A stretch of DNA of 64,000 nucleotides, from the NCBI RefSeq assembly GCF_014698995.1, contig NZ_JACWZZ010000001.1, positions 764,501 to 828,500 on the forward strand, given 5' to 3'. A program made the position numbers and the translations under genes. The notes below the pieces were generated by a model. That model was not told where the DNA came from, did no database searches, and saw only the letters and a list, made by a program, of their open reading frames with translations. This stretch comes from Hymenobacter duratus (GTDB taxonomy: Bacteria > Bacteroidota > Bacteroidia > Cytophagales > Hymenobacteraceae). Shown one piece after another: positions 60,827 to 64,000 of the stretch. Each line of letters opens with the position of its first letter. The stretch's first letter is position 1.

Positions 60827-61051
60827 ATGCAACAACTTGAAACTACCTCCCCACCACCCGACCTCCGGGCCCTACTGCCCCACGGCGCTATTTCGGACAT
60901 CGCCCGCCAGCTCAACATCTCCCACGCGGCCGTTTCCAAGGCCCTGCAGAAGGGTCGGCCGGCGCACCCGGCCGTAGCTGAGGCCGTGCGCCTGATCAAG
61001 GCCGCCGGCAGCCAGCAGGTCCAGCACGACCTCACCCAACTCAAGCCCTAA
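60827..61051 (+). CDS. Cro-like DNA-binding protein
   Basis: 74 residues from the ATG at 60827, which overlaps a half-operator. Helix-turn-helix in GAISDIARQLNISHAAVSKA (Ser-His-Ala-Ala at the turn), followed by a short tail. Small size, divergent position and shared operator support a Cro role. No dimerisation domain is recognised. Confidence 0.78.
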   Translation: MQQLETTSPPPDLRALLPHGAISDIARQLNISHAAVSKALQKGRPAHPAVAEAVRLIKAAGSQQVQHDLTQLKP

Positions 61052-61077
61052 CCACTTACTTCAATTCCTCTTCGGTT

Positions 61078-61464
61078 ATGATGCTCCTTATCGAAGCCAA
61101 TAAGCCCTATCCTCGCCGCCCGCTGCCGCCGGCGCCCTACCTACTCGAAGAACCCCGCAAGGCCACGGCGGCCCTGGAGGCCGCAGTCCGGAAATGCCCG
61201 CCCAGAGACTTTACCAGTTCTGCTTCCCGCCCCACGCCCGCCCAGCGCTACGAGCTGGGCTGCACCCTCGACAGCCCTTTCCTCACCCACCGCGAAGCTG
61301 TTTGGCTGGATCTGTGGCAGTACGAGTTCGACGCCGCCACCACCGCTAAGGCACTCCGTCAGCTCAAGCGCATCATCCGTCACCGCGAGGCGTCCGGCAT
61401 TGCCCCAGTGCGCTACAAGGGCGGCATCTTCTTCCCCGAACAACTCACGCCCCCGCAGCCATGA
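61078..61464 (+). CDS. Phage early protein, unknown
   Basis: 128 residues; ATG at 61078 or 61081. Pro-rich N-terminus, then a helical C-domain (LTHREAVWLDLWQYEFDAAT; ALRQLKRIIRHREASGIAPV, then RYKGGIFFPEQ). No family recognised. Its stop overlaps the next start by 4 bases (ATGA), so it belongs to the early operon. Confidence 0.65.
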   Translation: MMLLIEANKPYPRRPLPPAPYLLEEPRKATAALEAAVRKCPPRDFTSSASRPTPAQRYELGCTLDSPFLTHREAVWLDLWQYEFDAATTAKALRQLKRIIRHREASGIAPVRYKGGIFFPEQLTPPQP

Positions 61465-61856
61465 CTGAGCTATCCACCACCACGGCTGACGGCCTGCACA
61501 TCACCGTACGCCTGCCCGACGACCACGCCTGGGTGCGCGAGTCGCTGGAGAAAGCCTGCGCCGCCGAGGCCCGCCGCCAACTCGAAACGGCTCCTACGCC
61601 TGACCCGGCCTACTCAGTACCCCGCACGGCCGCGCTGCTCGACCTGCACCCCGAAACCCTGCGCGACTACATGCGCCTGCCCGAGCACCACCCGCGCCGC
61701 CTGCACTACCTCGCGGGCGAATCCAGCCGCGGCGACCGGGTGCTGCTGTCCCAGATCCACGACTGGCAGCGCCGCAACCGCACCGATGGCGAGCCAGTCG
61801 CCGCCCCCGGTCCCCGCGCCAAGCGCGGCCGTCGCTCCCCCTTCCGCCCGGTATAA
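61461..61856 (+). CDS. Phage HTH protein (excisionase/MerR-like)
   Basis: 131 residues. Residues about 50-110 look like a winged HTH: YSVPRTAALLDLHPETLRDY, then MRLPEHHPRRLHYL and DRVLLSQIHDWQRRNR. The 'DLHPETLRDYMR' turn resembles HTH_17/excisionase domains. Basic C-terminal tail. Coupled to the upstream gene. Confidence 0.6.
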   Translation: MTELSTTTADGLHITVRLPDDHAWVRESLEKACAAEARRQLETAPTPDPAYSVPRTAALLDLHPETLRDYMRLPEHHPRRLHYLAGESSRGDRVLLSQIHDWQRRNRTDGEPVAAPGPRAKRGRRSPFRPV

Positions 61857-61913
61857 AAGGCCTTAACTGCCTACTCATAACTGCCTGGCTCCCAGATCGT
61901 ATGCTTCCCCGCT

Positions 61914-61942
61914 TCCCCTGGAGAGGGGCCGGGGGTGAGGCT
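61914..61942. repeat. GC-rich element, copy 1 (cccctggagaggggccggggg...)
   Basis: cttcccctggagaggggccgggggtgagg-type sequence between two phage genes; a related copy lies inside the next-but-one gene (63074-63113). Confidence 0.6.
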
Positions 61943-61966
61943 CTACCCATTACTCTATCCCGCGTC

Positions 61967-62554
61967 ATGTCCCAGCTACTTCCCATCGTCGGCCCGGATA
62001 GTCCGGAGGCCACCACGTCCATCATCACTATCCAGAAGGTCAAAGTCAAAGACCAGCACTTGACCTGCGAATTCACAGAGCAGCGCACCCAGGAGGCGCC
62101 GGCCCGCGCCTTTGCCCTGACCTGCACCGAGCAGGTGCACCCCGACCTCACCCACGCCCTCAGCCGCCTGGTGCCGCACCTATGTCTGCTCACCGAGCAG
62201 CTCACTGAAACGCCCGACTTCTGGCCCGACGAGTCCGAGGAACTGCCTGCCCTGTTCGGGTCCTTCACCGTCACCGGCTTCTCGGTGGTCCGCAATCAGG
62301 GCGGCGTAACACTCATCGGCCAGCGCGAGCTGTCCGGCGGCCGCGTGCTCAATCTGACCACGCCCTACCAGTCCTTCGACGACGAGCAGGCCAGCTATTC
62401 CTACACCGGCCTGCTCGAAACCACTCTGACCACGGCTTTAGCTGAAGTGGAAGCCGCCCTGCGCGGCAAGTGCACTGAGTACCGTCAACTCGACCTATTC
62501 GAGCAGCCTGCTACCACTAGTGTTCTGTTGGTGCCCACGCCGTCGCCCGCATGA
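61967..62554 (+). CDS. Phage early protein, unknown
   Basis: 195 residues from the ATG at 61967; the frame extends upstream through the GC-rich element. Features: TSIITIQKVKVKDQHLTCEF near the start, ALTCTEQVHPDLTHALSRLV, LGxx none. No family recognised; the length and place before the replication gene suggest a single-strand-annealing, recombination or nucleotide-binding role, but this is inference. Coupled to the next gene (ATGA overlap). Confidence 0.6.
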   Translation: MSQLLPIVGPDSPEATTSIITIQKVKVKDQHLTCEFTEQRTQEAPARAFALTCTEQVHPDLTHALSRLVPHLCLLTEQLTETPDFWPDESEELPALFGSFTVTGFSVVRNQGGVTLIGQRELSGGRVLNLTTPYQSFDDEQASYSYTGLLETTLTTALAEVEAALRGKCTEYRQLDLFEQPATTSVLLVPTPSPA

Positions 62555-63408
62555 AGCTTCCGGCTATCCAGTTCTACCCCGGCGACTGGCACAAAGACCA
62601 GGGCGTTCAAGCCCTCGACCTTGCGCAGCGCGGGGCCTGGTTTGAGCTGCTGCTGATGATGCACGACTCGGACGAGCGGGGCGTGCTACTCGTCAACGGC
62701 CAACCCATGCCCGATACCGTCATTGCCCGCCGCCTGGGTTTGGATAACCAAACCGCCAACCAAATTCTAACCACCCTGCTCGCCTACGGCGTGGCCAGCC
62801 GCCGCGAGTCCGACGGCGCTCTGTACTGCCGCCGCATGGTAAAGGATGAAAACCTGCGCCAGGTGCGTACAGCCGCCGGCAAAAAGGGTGGCAACCCACG
62901 TTTGCTTAACCAAACCCCCAACCAAACCCCAACCACCGGGGATAAGCAAATCCCAACCCCTTCATTTTCATCTTCACTTACATCTTCAATAAAAGAGAGG
63001 GCAGCTGACGCTACCCCGCCCGCGCCCGCCCTTATTTCGGAAAAGTCAGAGTCCGAAGAAAGGAAATCGTCAGGCTCCCCCTCCCAACAGGAGAGGGGGT
63101 CGGGGGGTGAGGCAAAACGCCAGAAAGTCCCGCCCACACTCGCCGAAATCCAGGCCTACGCCGCCGAGCAGCAACCCAACAGCCCCGACGCCCAAACTGA
63201 AGCCGCTGCCTTCCATGACCACTACGAGAGCAACGGCTGGCGTGTGAGCGGCAAAACCCCCATGGCCGACTGGCGCGCCGCCTTCCGCGGCTGGATGCGC
63301 CGCCGCCCCCAGTTCCAGGCCGCCGGCCTCCACGGCCCCAGCCCAGCCACGCCCCCGGCTCGCGCCCGTACCGCCCCCAAACCCGCCGACCCCACCCGGT
63401 GGAGTTAA
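62551..63408 (+). CDS. DUF1376-like phage replication protein
   Basis: 285 residues. N-terminal LPAIQFYPGDWHKDQGVQAL, DLAQRGAWFELLLMMHDSDE and QILTTLLAYGVASRR form a winged-helix-like DUF1376 domain seen in phage replication proteins. The middle is low complexity and carries a GC-rich repeat copy (63074-63113; residues about 175-188). The C-terminus (LAEIQAYAAEQQPNSPDAQT; FHDHYESNGWRVSG; MADWRAAFRGWMRRRP) matches DnaT-like helicase loaders. It is followed by the DnaB-type gene, supporting a helicase-loading role. Confidence 0.78.
   Translation: MKLPAIQFYPGDWHKDQGVQALDLAQRGAWFELLLMMHDSDERGVLLVNGQPMPDTVIARRLGLDNQTANQILTTLLAYGVASRRESDGALYCRRMVKDENLRQVRTAAGKKGGNPRLLNQTPNQTPTTGDKQIPTPSFSSSLTSSIKERAADATPPAPALISEKSESEERKSSGSPSQQERGSGGEAKRQKVPPTLAEIQAYAAEQQPNSPDAQTEAAAFHDHYESNGWRVSGKTPMADWRAAFRGWMRRRPQFQAAGLHGPSPATPPARARTAPKPADPTRWS
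63074..63113. repeat. GC-rich element, copy 2, within the replication gene
   Basis: ccctcccaacaggagagggggtcggggggtgagg-type sequence, in frame, encoding part of GSPSQQERGSGGEAKRQ. Inverted-repeat arms ccccctcc/ggagaggggg can form a hairpin. Confidence 0.65.
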
Positions 63409-63414
63409 CCTACC

Positions 63415-64000
63415 ATGCTGCCGCCCATGCAACCAGCCAAGTTCAGCGCATCCGCTCGTCCCACCGTTTCCGCGCCCACCGGCGGCCATCTGCCTCCCCA
63501 GGCGCTGGAGTTAGAGGCTGCTGTTCTCGGGGCCGCTTTGCTCGAAGCCCCGGCCCAGCGCACGCTGCTGGCCACGCTGCCTACTGAGGAGGTGTTCTAT
63601 TCAGCCGCCCACCAGCAGGTGTACCTGGCCATCCGCGACCTGGTGCAGGCGGGCCAGCAGGCCGACCTGCTCACCGTTGTGCAGCAGCTGCGTCACCGGG
63701 GCACGCTGGAGCGCACCGGTGGCCCACACTTCATTGCCCAGCTGACGCAGAAAGTCAACTCCGCCGCCCACCTCGACAGCCATTGTCGTATCCTGCAGGA
63801 GCAGCACGCCCGCCGCGTGGTCATCCGCGCCGGCTCGGAGCTGGCCGCCTATGGCTACGACAACACGCGCGACCCGCTCGAACTACTGGCCACCGCCCAA
63901 ACGCACCTCACCACCCTGAACCGTACCCTCGAAACCCGGCCCGGCCAGACGGCCGCCGCCGCTTTCGACGCCACGTTTGACCGCCTCGCCCAGGCCGTGC
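63415..64000 (+). CDS. DnaB-type replicative helicase, 3'-partial
   Basis: Runs off the right edge; 195 residues visible from the ATG at 63415. N-terminal DnaB domain: LPPQALELEAAVLGAALLEA, TEEVFYSAAHQQVYLAIRDL, TGGPHFIAQLTQKVNSAAHL and a linker to the RecA-like ATPase, which is outside the window. Position directly after the DUF1376-like gene marks a theta-replication module of a prophage. A host DnaB is less likely because of the neighbours. Confidence 0.88.
   Translation, partial: MLPPMQPAKFSASARPTVSAPTGGHLPPQALELEAAVLGAALLEAPAQRTLLATLPTEEVFYSAAHQQVYLAIRDLVQAGQQADLLTVVQQLRHRGTLERTGGPHFIAQLTQKVNSAAHLDSHCRILQEQHARRVVIRAGSELAAYGYDNTRDPLELLATAQTHLTTLNRTLETRPGQTAAAAFDATFDRLAQAV

Noticed and set aside
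60000-64000. Alternative reading of the right end as a plasmid or conjugative element
   Set aside because: No relaxase, partition or tra genes are seen; repressor/Cro switch and DUF1376-DnaB favour a phage, though the rest is outside the window.
1-64000. CRISPR arrays, insertion sequences, rRNA operons
   Set aside because: No regularly spaced direct repeats, transposase or rRNA-like sequence was seen.

Overview
The window is a high-GC stretch of a Bacteroidota chromosome, most probably a Hymenobacter-like member of the Cytophagales. The evidence is: three secreted proteins ending in type IX secretion (T9SS) sorting domains; promoter boxes of the TAnnTTTG type, one of them with TTG exactly 19 bases upstream; few Shine-Dalgarno sequences; a bacillithiol gene (bshC); and lineage-typical small or core genes (DUF4295, DUF5522, BT_3928-type, DUF1599, the folP-cdaA pair, mnmD, the bL28/bL33/ftsY block). 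Genus is inference; no rRNA or tRNA gene was seen to confirm it. Layout. 0-10 kb: exported proteins (a partial M4 metallopeptidase, a beta-barrel, a TPR protein, an 845-aa repeat protein and a PA14/lectin protein, three of them T9SS cargo) plus an esterase and an O6-alkylguanine repair protein. 10-24 kb: metabolism and transport (PLD-type nuclease, GH1-like glycosidase, CDF metal exporter, APC permease, GNAT, hemB, two tandem paralogous lipoproteins, a GH3 beta-glucosidase, ornithine aminotransferase, a polytopic membrane protein). 24-33 kb: a translation/targeting block on the + strand (rpmB, Xaa-Pro peptidase, rpmG, DUF4295, ftsY, esterase, rimO, bshC, 5-formyl-THF cyclo-ligase, exbD) in which almost every intergenic gap carries a different short palindrome. 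33-43 kb: DUF2157/GDYXXLXY membrane pair, a secreted archaemetzincin, mnmD, a thioesterase, rlmN and several unknown exported proteins. 43-47 kb: the two-step threonine degradation pathway (SDR threonine dehydrogenase and Kbl) divergently placed around a patatin lipase. 47-54 kb: cdaA-folP, DUF1599, a DoxX/thioredoxin-like fusion, an ABC permease, shikimate kinase and a fatty acid hydroxylase. 54-59 kb: a VIT-type metal transporter next to a compact four-gene operon, secreted thioredoxin > ApbE flavin transferase > small Cys-tailed DUF4266 lipoprotein > DUF3570 outer-membrane protein. This last operon is the best candidate for a poorly described system. 59.9 kb to the right edge: the left part of a prophage or similar integrated element, with an S24-type repressor, divergent Cro-like gene, shared operator palindrome, several unknown early genes, a DUF1376-like replication protein and a DnaB-type helicase running off the window. 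No CRISPR array, insertion sequence or rRNA operon was seen. How the genes work together: most host genes are housekeeping singletons or pairs. The clear functional units are threonine catabolism (43.5-47 kb), the c-di-AMP/folate pair (47.7-49.4 kb), ribosome and tRNA modification (rimO, rlmN, mnmD), the thioredoxin-ApbE-DUF4266-DUF3570 export/redox operon, and the phage lysogeny switch.
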